Source: Nitzschia sp. DOCU1 (Eukaryota; Bacillariophyta; Bacillariophyceae; Bacillariales; Bacillariaceae). Taken from it: 64,000 bases of DNA. Of this stretch, positions 9,078 through 19,401 are shown one piece after another; position 1 is the first letter of the stretch; every line of letters begins with the position of its first letter. The notes below the pieces were generated by a model, which did no database searches, was not told where the DNA came from, and was given only the letters and a program-made list of their open reading frames with translations. Position numbers and translations under genes: made by a program. The stretch spans positions 930,001-994,000 of the forward strand of contig OX595985.1 in assembly GCA_951394045.1 (NCBI GenBank). The letters run 5' to 3'.

Positions 9078-12000
9078 CTAAGATTGTAGCACCCTTGCAC
9101 TTCTCAACCCAGCCTCGCTGATATTGGCAAGCGCGAAGTGCTTTGCAAGAGCTGTCTCCACACCATCTCGAGCAGCCCGGACTTCCTTTTCTTCACTGGC
9201 TCCGAGAACTTTTTTGCTCAGCACTATGTCGATCACGTTCCAAAGCACATCAATCGCCTTGTAAGGCAAAAAGTCAATGTCACCTTTCTCGGGCAGCCTG
9301 GAAGCTGCATTAGTTTCACGTGCCTTGCCGTCCGCACCAACGACACTTAGAGCGGATGAAACAACAGCACAAGCTTCTACAAACAAACCTTGCTTCGTGT
9401 ACAAGGTCAGCAGCGCCATTGGATCACCCAAGTACGTGTACGCACCAGGTCTGGGCCTGAGGGCGAACAATCCTGTGGACGAAGCAGTATCGGCACCCAT
9501 GACAAAGCGCTCCAGCCAGGTGGGAAGTACTGTCGCATCGTTTTCCAAAAACATAGTTGCGACGTCCACAGCAATTGGGGTCTCGGCCGTGGTATGAGCT
9601 AGGGTCAGCTTTCGCACCAAGGACATCGCAGCCATCTTAACTGCCTCCGCTTGAATCTGCGAAAGCTTGCAACATCTTTCGGGTACCACATACGAAGCTT
9701 CTTCCGGCGCACCCACGCTATCTAAGGCCAAATGCAGCTGCTCTAGCGTAGGTCGAGGTACCTCGCTTGATCCTTCTAGCGCCTTGGGTATCAAATACAT
9801 CTCGAGCATGTGGCAGAGACTATCGTAGAAAAGATCGCTCCCTTCAGGGCGACTGCTGCCCGTATCGGCTTCTCGGTTCTTTGCCCACGCTTTCGCAAGG
9901 AGTAGACCATACTGGAAGTATCCGTTCTTGAACAAGAAGTCAATGTCAAGCTTGGAAGAAGCGATGTGTCGCAAGAATGCTTCTTTCGCAAAGGCTGGAT
10001 CAGCCGAGCGATCAAAGAACAATGCTTTGAGGGCAATGCTTCGGATAGCTCGACCCTCCAGTTCTACTCTGGTCATGAATTGCGACAGGCGATCCCCGCC
10101 TTCAGACGATTTTTCTTCACTCAACGCTGCTACTGGACCTCGCGTTCGCTTCGACGAAGCAACAGAACTTCGGCCTGCGTCATCCGAATCTCCCACTGGG
10201 ATCTTGTTGTAAGGCCCATATTCTCCAGATACAAGGAACTTGTGGCCCCGATCCTTGACCAAATCGATCGCGACTAGTGCTGCCGCGGAAGCCAGTGCCA
10301 AGTCTTCCACGATCAACCCGTCCCTCAGCTCAACCGACTGAAGGTTAAGCTCGTAGCCCCGGTTTTTGGTTCCCAAAGCCCTTTGTGCATTGATGAAGCG
10401 AAGGTCCATCGACTGGGCGGCTCTGCGCCAATGCTTTTGGGAAGCGTGGAGGGCATAGAGCGCCCCCTGAAAGTCTGATAGGCTTGTTGGCTCGGGTGAT
10501 GAGGCCCGGACAGAATATAAGTCTTTTGACACGGCGTCGGCAAGAATCTCCGATGCAATTTCGTACAAGTCGACAGCCTCTCCTGTCTCTGTGGGAGACA
10601 ACGAAGAAACACTCGAAATGCGCTGGCCTAGCTCTGTACAAAGCAACAACAACTCGTTGAGTGCGCCTTGGTCCACCATGGAGCGCACCATTCGACGAAA
10701 ACTGCTTTCGCGGTGTTCTGACTTCGGGTTACGGACGCAGGCGCTGTAGGCTGTCTTCCACTGACCCGCATGTACAGCGTGGTTGAACAGTCTCGCCCAC
10801 ATCTTTCCGTACTCTGGCATCACCTGGCAAACATCATCCGGAAACGTCTTGCCCATGTCGTTGATGGCGCCGGAGATGAAACCAAGCAATACGTTAGGAC
10901 TTTCTCCTTCTTCATTACTACCTCGAGCAGACACGTGTCGTTCCAATATTGTAAGACGATACATGACGCGTGACAGGTGAAGCATTACGCTGGCCAGCAA
11001 GCTGATACAGGAACGCGTGTCACTGTTAAGTTGGATGTTCCCTCCGACGGCCATAGGGCTGAAAAGACTTTTGACAGTTTCAAGGTCACACAACCTGTGA
11101 ATCTCAATTGAAGTGCCTGTTGGAATCATTTGCTGCAACGTGTTGGCAAGGGCCTCCTTGGCGACTGGGGCAACAGGCGAATTCTGCTTAATAGCCCTGA
11201 GAACTTCAAAGGCTGTGCGAATCATGCGTTGATCCGGGGTACTGTCATGACCGGGGCTCTTGGGAACCAGAAGTTCGCAGGCAATCTCCCTCATTTTGGC
11301 GCGAGTGCGCCCGACAACAGAAGTAGCATGCGATTCAATCAAGAGACACTCGGCAAGTGATTCCTTTCGCGTTAGGACGACGTCCGCGGAATCTTCGGGG
11401 AGGGCATACGCAACGTAGGGAGACAACAATCGAAGCGCAAGACGCGGGAAGTCTGTAGCAATTGAATCATCTTTGGGAGGCGGAAGCGCCCCAAGTTCAG
11501 GCAACAGGGAAGGTTTGCCTATGGGAATGTCGTTGCGGGCAGGAAAGGCGAGTCGGAAGTACGATCTCGTCAGAAAGATTGGGACGCCGACTGGAGTCTG
11601 CGGAAGGATGGAGTTGCTCCCCATCGTTTGCGAAATTTCAACCACCGCTACGTCAATGGAAGTAGTCATCATGGACGTGAGAGGCGCAAGGATGCTGGTC
11701 GCGTCGTCGCCAAAGCTTAGTCTCTTGTTCGGTGGCGATGCCGTTTCGGGGCTGCTGTCATCCAATCGAACAGGCTTGCGTGCGTGGAAGGCAGTCAGTG
11801 GCATGGGGACGCGCTGAGACGAAGTCCACAAGATCCCAATGGCGTGCAAGTACGCTCGGAGCGCAGCATCTCGGGCCTGGCTTCCCTCCACCATATCCAA
11901 CAACAAGAGGGACCGACTCAATTGCAGCCGGCGAACAGAATCGATGCAACGTAGAGCCAAGGCGCAGGCAGAATGCCGTAGCTGGTAGTTTGCGACTTGC

Positions 12001-14423
12001 CTGTGGCTCCAGGTGACTCCTTTGTTGTCCGGGGATTCATTACCCCCAATTATTTCGAGACCAGGGAGGGCACCAGACGAATTTGTGGGGGTGGCTTGGA
12101 TCCAATTGACAAGCTGTGAAGGGGTGAGCCCGCTTACGGTCTCTTCGAGACGTTCGTGGTCTTCGTCGGACAATCCATCGGTTTCATCTCCCAAAGCCCA
12201 TCGAGCCAATGCAGTGAGTTCCTCATTGATTTTGTTCCCCAAAGGCTGCAAGGCTAGCTCGGCCTTTGCAACAATGGTGGAAACCTGCTGCTCTACTGCG
12301 TACAGTCTAGAGGATCGTTCCTTGTCCTGCTCGATCCGACTCAAAAGCTTGAGGGCGAATCCGTCAAGAGTTTTACCCCAGTCCGCACCAATCATTTCTT
12401 GACGTTGGGGCACGTCTTCCGTGACAGTAGTCAGACCCGAACGGACCATAACCTGAAGTGGCTGCGAGGAAAGCCACTTCACCATGAGGGGCATCCGGTT
12501 CACTTGTTCTTCCTCCCAGATTTGAAGCAAAATTCTCCGCCAGCGCTTTTCGTGAGCCTCAACTTCAGTTGATCGTTCTTGTTCCACCTTTTCCCAATCC
12601 TCATCGGTAGCACCTTCTACTTCCATTTCATCGTCATCGTCTCCATCGTCTTTTTGAACAAAGCTCTCGTATACGGAAAACGGAGTAGCTGGTTCCGCGG
12701 CCGGGGGCGACATTTCGGATCGTGGGGAGATTCTGTTGCTTTTTCGCGTGGGAGTCCTGGCTACTAGGGCCTTGCGGATCTCACGTTGCCGCCATTCGTA
12801 CATGGTACGGATTAGCTCGAGCTCGATACTCATTCCAACTTTTTTGTTCTTGGAGGACGATGATCCATGTACTAGTTTTGCTAGAGCGCGACGGATGCAA
12901 GGCGCGCTAGGAGGTAACACCGTACCCGTTCCCCTTGGAAACATGGGGCGGAAAAGATACTTGAGATACCACGAGTCCATTTCATGCAGGATTTCCTCCA
13001 CGGTGGATTCTTCCATGCTATCCAACAAACTAGGCCCCAACAAAAGGGAACGAATACGCGATCGTTCTTTGCTTGCCACCTTGTCCAAGCTGCCGTGGCC
13101 AACAATCTCTGGTCGACTGGCAATCATGCTCGAGTTGCATGGAGGATATGTCACATGAATCGTACTTGCGCGATCATGCTCCTGATCCGTGGATTCAAAG
13201 AGTGCTGAAAGAGTACACCGGGCAGAGGTCGGAGAAAAGTTCATACCGACCAGTGAGACGGCTTGGTTCGGCACAGTCATTCGCGTACAAGTGGGTTTTT
13301 CTCCTGTATCTTGGGTGGAACCATAAAATACCCACAACTGGCAATCCGATGGACGAGAAGACGGTTCCTCGTTGTCGCCGTCCCCCATTGTGAGAAGACC
13401 ACCACCTTCCGTCTTGATTTGCACGGCCACCGCAAAGTACGCATGCTTGAACACTCTCGCACACAAGGCCACTGAATTGTGAGCGCCACTCCAATCCGAG
13501 GACGGTGGAAACTCCTTGTGGTCCAACGAGAGCACCTCCATGGGCCGTCCATTCGTATCCATTCTCCATCGGCGAATGCTGGCATCCGAATGCAACGTAA
13601 CGCAGTAAGTAGCGTCTAGCAAGGGGTTGGAGGTGGTGGAAAGACACAAGGCAGCCGTAGGAGACATGTCCATGACATTATCATCCAATTTTCCAAATAG
13701 AATGTCCATGCCAGTGTTGAATATTCCACCAATTGCCGTTTTAGCACGCTCGAGGCATGCCGTTTCACTCCAACGATGGCTCTTGGCAGTGGCAAGATCC
13801 ACAGTGAATACAAATGGGCTCAGCGCAATGATAGCTGTAGTCGAATTAGCAAAGGCGACCATATTTGGCTGCAACTCGGACCCCGTCACGGCCACCAAGG
13901 CATTGTGATCGGCAATGTAGTCCATGGCCTTGAACACTTGGACCTTGGACAGCGGACCGTCGGTGACGGGAGTTAACTGGTCCGTAAGAAAGACAGTGGC
14001 AAACGTGCCTTGAATATCTACCAGATTCAAACGGATCCAGATTCCTTCTTCCGAAAAGGCTTCGACTGCAACGAGCGGTTGCAACTCTAACTGGCTGTAG
14101 TCCAGGTCCAGCATGATGGGAGACGTCCAGTCTGCAGTGGACGAACTGGATGAGAGACTGACGCACAAAATGCTGGCATCTTCCATTTTAGGACAAGTCG
14201 TCAAGAGAACACTTCTTCGCTTAAGTTCTAGTTCCGAGACGCTGGCGGACCCAGGCAATGATGCTTCCAAAATAGGATGAGGGTCATCCTGATAATCGTT
14301 GTCGCCGTCAACGCGGGGCGAGGACGGCAACTCCTCCCGAACGAGGGTGTGAGTGTGGCCATCGACGACATATCGCCGAGGCTGATGGACGTGATTCGGG
14401 TACACTAGCGGGATTTCCGCCAT
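9078..14423 (-). CDS. NUP160: Nucleoporin of the Nup160/Nup120 family
   Basis: Single exon of 1781 residues with an ATG start. The N-terminal 450 residues are beta-rich with hydrophobic strand spacing typical of a propeller (AFANSTTAIIALSPFVFTVD; YCVTLHSDASIRRWRMD). The rest is alpha-solenoid. Helices such as RDAALRAYLHAIGILWTSSQ, and the C-terminal TYLGDPMALLTLYTKQGLF then LPYKAIDVLWNVID, resemble the conserved end of Nup160. In other eukaryotes Nup160/Nup120 is part of the Nup107-160 Y-complex that scaffolds the nuclear pore. The length is somewhat more than the human protein (about 1400), mostly from low-complexity inserts, for example the acidic run near residue 600. The assignment rests on architecture and short motifs, so another large solenoid nucleoporin is possible. 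Confidence 0.65.
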   Translation of the reverse strand: MAEIPLVYPNHVHQPRRYVVDGHTHTLVREELPSSPRVDGDNDYQDDPHPILEASLPGSASVSELELKRRSVLLTTCPKMEDASILCVSLSSSSSTADWTSPIMLDLDYSQLELQPLVAVEAFSEEGIWIRLNLVDIQGTFATVFLTDQLTPVTDGPLSKVQVFKAMDYIADHNALVAVTGSELQPNMVAFANSTTAIIALSPFVFTVDLATAKSHRWSETACLERAKTAIGGIFNTGMDILFGKLDDNVMDMSPTAALCLSTTSNPLLDATYCVTLHSDASIRRWRMDTNGRPMEVLSLDHKEFPPSSDWSGAHNSVALCARVFKHAYFAVAVQIKTEGGGLLTMGDGDNEEPSSRPSDCQLWVFYGSTQDTGEKPTCTRMTVPNQAVSLVGMNFSPTSARCTLSALFESTDQEHDRASTIHVTYPPCNSSMIASRPEIVGHGSLDKVASKERSRIRSLLLGPSLLDSMEESTVEEILHEMDSWYLKYLFRPMFPRGTGTVLPPSAPCIRRALAKLVHGSSSSKNKKVGMSIELELIRTMYEWRQREIRKALVARTPTRKSNRISPRSEMSPPAAEPATPFSVYESFVQKDDGDDDDEMEVEGATDEDWEKVEQERSTEVEAHEKRWRRILLQIWEEEQVNRMPLMVKWLSSQPLQVMVRSGLTTVTEDVPQRQEMIGADWGKTLDGFALKLLSRIEQDKERSSRLYAVEQQVSTIVAKAELALQPLGNKINEELTALARWALGDETDGLSDEDHERLEETVSGLTPSQLVNWIQATPTNSSGALPGLEIIGGNESPDNKGVTWSHRQVANYQLRHSACALALRCIDSVRRLQLSRSLLLLDMVEGSQARDAALRAYLHAIGILWTSSQRVPMPLTAFHARKPVRLDDSSPETASPPNKRLSFGDDATSILAPLTSMMTTSIDVAVVEISQTMGSNSILPQTPVGVPIFLTRSYFRLAFPARNDIPIGKPSLLPELGALPPPKDDSIATDFPRLALRLLSPYVAYALPEDSADVVLTRKESLAECLLIESHATSVVGRTRAKMREIACELLVPKSPGHDSTPDQRMIRTAFEVLRAIKQNSPVAPVAKEALANTLQQMIPTGTSIEIHRLCDLETVKSLFSPMAVGGNIQLNSDTRSCISLLASVMLHLSRVMYRLTILERHVSARGSNEEGESPNVLLGFISGAINDMGKTFPDDVCQVMPEYGKMWARLFNHAVHAGQWKTAYSACVRNPKSEHRESSFRRMVRSMVDQGALNELLLLCTELGQRISSVSSLSPTETGEAVDLYEIASEILADAVSKDLYSVRASSPEPTSLSDFQGALYALHASQKHWRRAAQSMDLRFINAQRALGTKNRGYELNLQSVELRDGLIVEDLALASAAALVAIDLVKDRGHKFLVSGEYGPYNKIPVGDSDDAGRSSVASSKRTRGPVAALSEEKSSEGGDRLSQFMTRVELEGRAIRSIALKALFFDRSADPAFAKEAFLRHIASSKLDIDFLFKNGYFQYGLLLAKAWAKNREADTGSSRPEGSDLFYDSLCHMLEMYLIPKALEGSSEVPRPTLEQLHLALDSVGAPEEASYVVPERCCKLSQIQAEAVKMAAMSLVRKLTLAHTTAETPIAVDVATMFLENDATVLPTWLERFVMGADTASSTGLFALRPRPGAYTYLGDPMALLTLYTKQGLFVEACAVVSSALSVVGADGKARETNAASRLPEKGDIDFLPYKAIDVLWNVIDIVLSKKVLGASEEKEVRAARDGVETALAKHFALANISEAGLRSARVLQS

Positions 14424-14852
14424 TGTGGATCAAGTGGAAAGTGGCAGAACCCGTCGATGGACTTGGATGAGCACACAAAACAAAAGCAAGCTACCGGTAT
14501 GTTTGTTGATTGGCCATCATTGTCGCGATGATACAGCGAGACGGCATGGGCGCGGGCGCGCCGAGCCTTGAAATGAGGGCGGCGGCGGATGAACAAATTC
14601 CTCGGGACAGGTACCAAATTCATGTCATAAAGCGCCTAAATAGGCTAAAAATAAAAGGCTTATCTGCTCTCCGCTTCGGCTTCGTCTGTCCAATCAAGTG
14701 TGTCACAAATGTCCTTTCTTCGTCCGTATCAGGTTCTGAGCTTGCTTCCGACGCCAATCAAGTATTTCCCGCCACAATAATCTTCCCTTCATCCTTTTCA
14801 TTTCATTGTTTCTTTGTTGGGAAACCGACCAGTATTCCATCATATTCTTACC
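14424..14852. other. Divergent promoter between nucleoporin and L1-fold gene
   Basis: A 430-bp shared upstream region. It has a GC-rich block near 14545-14590 and pyrimidine-rich sequence just before the ATG at 14853. No gene is seen. Confidence 0.4.
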
Positions 14853-16474
14853 ATGGTAGCCAAAGCAGCGAGTCCTAAAAAGTCCAAGACAGCGACCCCG
14901 CTCAAGTCACCCAAGACGCCAAAGGGTGACAAAGTGGCGAAGAACGCTTCCAAGATCCAAAACAAGGTCCAAGCAGCCGTTTCGACGACTACAAAGGACG
15001 AGCTGCTCAAGACTGGGTTGAATGCTGCGCTAGTGCAAAAGGCGACCGAGGCATTGATCAAGTATCATGAATCAAAGAATGCGGATAAACTTTCTCTCTT
15101 GGGGACTGATCAGCCCATTCAGGTACAATTCACTCTGTTGCGTACTCCTGAAAGTCCTTCACGCAAGCCCATTCGAATCATGATTCCGCACCCACTCTTT
15201 CAACTGAAAAGTAGCGGCAACGACGACGACGACGAAGGTGCTACTGGAACACTAGAAGAACCAGAGGTGTGTCTGATTGTCAAAGAGGAATCAAAGCCGT
15301 GGTGCCAAGAAATGATTGAACGCTTTCCAGAACACATGGGCTGCGTCAAGAAAGTTTTGGGGTTGCAGTCGTTGCGAACCAAGCACGCGCGATACGACCA
15401 ACGACGCACCCTGTTACACAAGTACAATGTCTTCATGGCAGATGATAGAATCTTGCCCATGCTGTCCAAGGCGTTGGGTAAAGACTTTTATAAGGCCAAG
15501 AAACTTCCTATTCCAATCTCGTTGACCAGAAAGGAGGCCTTGCCATTTGCCATTCAAAAGGCTTTGAGTGCTACCTACATGTCCATTTCTACGGGAACGT
15601 GCATTATGGTCCGGTAAGTTGGGAGAGAGAAAGTAGTGGATCGAATCAGGATTTTGCAGATTGTGCGCTCACTACTTTGATTCTTTGTTGTAGTGCCGGA
15701 AATACGTCAATGACGCCCCAACAGTTGACAGAGAATATTGTCGCCATTGCCGATGGCGCCGTTCCAAATATGCCGCAAAAGTGGGCCAATGTTCAGAATA
15801 TTGCTATTAAGACCCCCGAAAGTGTGGCACTACCAATCTATAGCAGGACTCCAGAAGTCTTGAAGGAAATTGCAGCCAAGGCGGGAGTTGTGCAGAAAGT
15901 AGCGGACAAAGAAATTGACTCAGCGGTAGCGACCAAGGCAACCAAAAAGAATGAGAAGAAACGAGAGACAACGAGTCCGTTGTTACAAGCACTCAAAAAG
16001 CAAAAGCAGGAGGAAAACACAAAGAAGACCAAGGACGAAAAGGCCCAAGAAGCGGTAGAAACGCCAAAGCAAAAGAAGCAACGGTCATTGTCCGAAGATT
16101 CTAGTAGTAGAAAAGCGGAAAGCGCGAAACAGTCTCCAAAGAAGGCCAAGACTGATAAGCAAAAGGAGAGTGAGGTGACTACACCAACGGTGAAAAAGTC
16201 GGAGGAAAAGGGAGAAAATGATAAGAAGGCAAAGAAGGCAAAGGAGTCCGACGAAGCTGAACAGAAGAAAGACTTTATCGCGGCAAAGAAATTCAACGGC
16301 TCCAAGAAGGGATACGCCTTTCGAATGGGCAAAGAGGGCCTTGGTTACTATGTTGATGTCAAACCGAAGGTCGACCAAATGGCGATGGATGCTTTGTTGC
16401 GAGCTGCTAAGGCCAAGGGCAACCGAGGAGCGCAACAAAAGAAGAACAAGTACAAGGGTAATCGCAAATTCTAA
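14853..16474 (+). CDS. Nucleolar ribosomal L1-fold protein (Cic1/Utp30/RSL1D1-like)
   Basis: Exons 14853-15613 and 15694-16474 are joined inside an Arg codon across an 80-nt GTAAGT...TTGTAG intron, giving 513 residues. I start at MVAKAASPKK; the frame is open upstream but has no ATG. Residues about 40-320 are an L1 fold: ALVQKATEALIKYHESKN, KYNVFMADDRILPMLSKALG, KDFYKAKKLPIPISL, and GNTSMTPQQLTENIVAIADG. The C-terminal 190 residues are very rich in Lys/Glu and end in the basic KNKYKGNRKF, typical of nucleolar proteins. Yeast Cic1 and Utp30 and human RSL1D1 bind pre-rRNA during ribosome assembly, and the same role is inferred here. A conserved-looking block (KFNGSKKGYAFRMGKEGLGY) near the end may be a separate binding motif. 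Confidence 0.85.
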
Positions 16475-16558
16475 GGAGGTTTGAATAACGTGGATCGTAA
16501 AAAAGCGCACTATGTACAATTAATGGCGCACGATATCTCCTCTAGATCTGCGTTGGAA

Positions 16559-17902
16559 CTACGGGGATTTGGACTTGACTGTTTGTGAAGTTGTTGCCAC
16601 TAGGGCCACGACAAGTAACACATCTGATATACCACATGCTGCTTCCACCGGCCACAACGTCCCGTTCCCCAACGAAAGCAATGTCGTGGCAATCATCGGG
16701 CCTGCAATCCGTGCCAGACTGAATAGACTGTGCTCCAAGCCCAGTAGTGAACCTCTTTCATCGCTGGCAACAGCACCAGTAGTTTGCGTGGTTAGTCCTG
16801 TAGCCAGAGTGTGCGCCGCGAGAGCATGTGAAATGGCCACCGATATAATGTGTATGAAGAAGGCATCCCCATGACCGATCGCCATGGATACAATTGCCGC
16901 CATGGCTAGCCCCGATGCGGCTCGACCTAAAAGACCCACGTAGGTCATCCGGGGCGGACCCAAAGCCTTTGTCAGGGGCGCCATTCCGACGGCTCCAAAC
17001 GCAGCCACCGCCATCATACTCCCAGACATGCTCATACCGAGTTGAGAAGGTTCCAGCTGCAGTTTTTGCGTCAACACCAACGGCATGGAAGTAGAGTGCA
17101 TGCTGGCTACGACGCCACCAAGTACCTTTACCATCAGAAGTGGCCACAACGAAGACCGAAGCGCAATCTCACCAGAACGGCGGAGTTCTTCTACAAATGA
17201 TCTCCTCTTTAGAAGGGTAGGTTTTGTTTTCTCGTCTTTGCCTTCTTTGGAATCCTCTTCCTTGTTGGTATTATCTGGCAGAAATAGAAACGACAAGATG
17301 ACGGATATCAAAGATCCCACAACTGCAAATTTGGCTCCAATGTAGAAATCACCCCGGTCAGCCAAAAACCCACCGATTGTAGGTCCTAGCGTGGCACCTA
17401 TTGTATAGGCAGTGGTCATTCGCCCCAGGGCTGCCGCACGAGCTGCCGCATCATCACCTGTACTAGAAGCCGCAGTCGCCTGGGCGACTAGAAATGCAGC
17501 TTGGAAAACCGTGGGGATTTTACTCAGAAACAGAGTCTGCAAATCGTATGCCACAGCAAGGATCGCATAGCACATTGCCGACGCCAAAAAGACCAGTACC
17601 GAGGTATACCGAATACCGATTCGATCAAGAATGATCCCGACAATGGGGCTTCCAAAGAACTGGACTGTTTGAAAGAAAGCTTGCAAATTCCCGTACGTTC
17701 GATTAACACCTTCCGCGTCCCCGGCCTCTTCGGATAATTTCTTGATCAAAAATGGCTCCACTGGAGTCTGGAGCTGATAGGAAAGAGCGTAAAGGACGAT
17801 GTTTACGTAGGTGATCCACAGCACCCAGTTGTTAGTGCCCGATTTCGACCTGGAAGTCTCGTTTGACCTCGTCATTTCATGGTAATTCGCGGTCGAAACC
17901 AT
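16559..17902 (-). CDS. MFS transporter, SLC22A18/TetA-like
   Basis: Single exon of 447 residues with an ATG start. It has about 12 hydrophobic segments. MFS motif A appears after the second one as GIILDRIGIRYT, and TAYTIGATLGPTIGGFLADR is the motif-C-like antiporter helix. A charged cytoplasmic loop (NKEEDSKEGKDEKTK) sits in the middle, as in two six-helix bundles. The general layout is that of drug:H+ antiporters and of animal SLC22A18. The substrate cannot be told from sequence. The short hydrophilic N-terminus has no signal peptide; location in the plasma membrane or an organelle is open. Confidence 0.8.
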   Translation of the reverse strand: MVSTANYHEMTRSNETSRSKSGTNNWVLWITYVNIVLYALSYQLQTPVEPFLIKKLSEEAGDAEGVNRTYGNLQAFFQTVQFFGSPIVGIILDRIGIRYTSVLVFLASAMCYAILAVAYDLQTLFLSKIPTVFQAAFLVAQATAASSTGDDAAARAAALGRMTTAYTIGATLGPTIGGFLADRGDFYIGAKFAVVGSLISVILSFLFLPDNTNKEEDSKEGKDEKTKPTLLKRRSFVEELRRSGEIALRSSLWPLLMVKVLGGVVASMHSTSMPLVLTQKLQLEPSQLGMSMSGSMMAVAAFGAVGMAPLTKALGPPRMTYVGLLGRAASGLAMAAIVSMAIGHGDAFFIHIISVAISHALAAHTLATGLTTQTTGAVASDERGSLLGLEHSLFSLARIAGPMIATTLLSLGNGTLWPVEAACGISDVLLVVALVATTSQTVKSKSP

Positions 17903-18098
17903 GGCGTAAACTGATCAACAATCGAGGACAGGTGCACCCTCTACTGCACGTAGATTGGTGGATGGTGGAGGCCGAATTTTACGGACATGCGATTTCCGTC
18001 ATGGTGGAGGGTTTGGGGCGACCAGATAGTTAGTGCAATCCAATGAGTCGAAATCCACCATCCACGCACGCGAAGACCGCACTCAAACACTCGTGGAC

Positions 18099-18106
18099 TG
18101 ACGTCA
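18099..18106. promoter_or_regulatory. Palindromic TGACGTCA, candidate bZIP/CO2-cAMP element
   Basis: A full palindromic TGACGTCA lies in the 370-bp gap between the divergent MFS transporter (start 17902) and repeat protein (start 18272) genes. TGACGT elements bound by bZIP factors mediate CO2/cAMP control of carbonic anhydrase genes in P. tricornutum. Function at this site is inferred only from the motif and its position, 173 bp upstream of the repeat gene. Confidence 0.35.
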
Positions 18107-18271
18107 GGATGAGTCGCGAAAGGACGACTATTACCACGTTTCATTTTTTCGCTGTTGCGGTTGGGTGTCTCGTGGATCTTCGAAGATGACACCAAAACAA
18201 TTGTTTCATTTCTACCGCTTGATTCTATCTCATACAGTACCTTCGTACAACGTTCATTTCATTTCGTTAAG

Positions 18272-19366
18272 ATGAAGCTTCTGTTGCTATGCTTAGCCGC
18301 GTGTGGCTGTATCGTGGATTTTGTCCACTCGTTCCAGGTCCTTCCAACGATTCATGGGCGTCAAGTCTGGATGTCACCGACGAGTCTTCGATCGGGCCAA
18401 GAAGATGACGGCGAGACAGCTGCGAAGAAGGAAAAGGTCGTGAGTCTGGTCGCCGACGATGAATGGACGGGACTGGGAATGGAATTGTCAGAACTGGTAC
18501 GAACTGCCGTGTTGGAGGATTTGAAGCAGAAATCACGAGAGTTCCTTGGCAAAGATGAATACAAACGTAAGTAGATTGAACAGGAGCCCTGATGTGGAAT
18601 ATCGAAGTATCAGAAAACGACTCAATCATTTGTTCGGTCGTGCATGATGGTTCAGTTGGTGATTTTTCGAAGGAACTGGATACCCGTGTCAAGTCGGAAG
18701 TTGCTAATCTCCGGGGGAAGGAAGAATATGAACTCGGAGACTTCGTTCTCGCGATGGATCAAGTATCAAAGAGTATGACGGAAGAATTGACGGGAAAGCC
18801 GTACGAGGCTGGAGACTTGAGTAAAGAGATCGATGCACGAGTCAAGGTAGCTGTGGTACGTTACGATATGTTGTGCTGGCAGTCTTGAATCATTGCGTGC
18901 GACCTAGAGACTGGGATCCTCATGCAATCTCCACCTTATGTTGTTTGTATTACAGGCAGAGTTTTGTGGCAAAGACGAGTATGAGGCGGGCGATCTAACC
19001 AAAGAAATGAGCCGACGCGTCACGGAGAGGGTGGAGGAGTTCGTCGGAAAAGATTACGAGTTTGGAGACATTTCTAAAGAGATCGAAAACAGAAGAAGGG
19101 CGTGGGTAAAGGATTTTCTTGGAGAAGAAGCTGCCAAAGAATATCAATTCGGCGATATCACGAAGAAAGCAGTTTCAAATTTCACCGGGAAGGATGATTA
19201 TCAATGTAAGTAGATTGAACACGATTCCAGGCATGAAACATCGATCCATGGGAAAAGAACTCAAACATCTGTTATTGTGTGTGATGGTTCAGTCGGTGAT
19301 ATCAGCAAGAAGCTTGCGGAGAATTTGTTTGGATCACGGAAGGGCAAGTTTGGGAAAGATAAATAG
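18272..19366 (+). CDS. Secreted or plastid protein with tandem KDxYxxGDxxKE repeats
   Basis: Four exons: 18272-18566, 18656-18855, 18956-19205, 19293-19366; all joins keep frame and give 272 residues. It opens with a signal peptide (MKLLLLCLAACGCIVDFVHS) followed by FQV, which could be a plastid-type cleavage with Phe at +1. After an acidic linker come about seven copies of a roughly 25-30-residue unit with core K(D/E)xYxxGDxxKE: DEYKLGDFSKE, EEYELGDFVLA, PYEAGDLSKEI, DEYEAGDLTKE, DYEFGDISKEI, EYQFGDITKKA, DDYQFGDISKK. Introns 1 and 3 split the same position of the repeat in the same phase and resemble each other. I cannot name the family or function; the repeats look helical and charged. The gene is divergent from the MFS transporter. 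Confidence 0.75.
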
Positions 19367-19401
19367 CTCACTATCGCCCTTCTAGTAACTCAAGTCGATT
19401 A

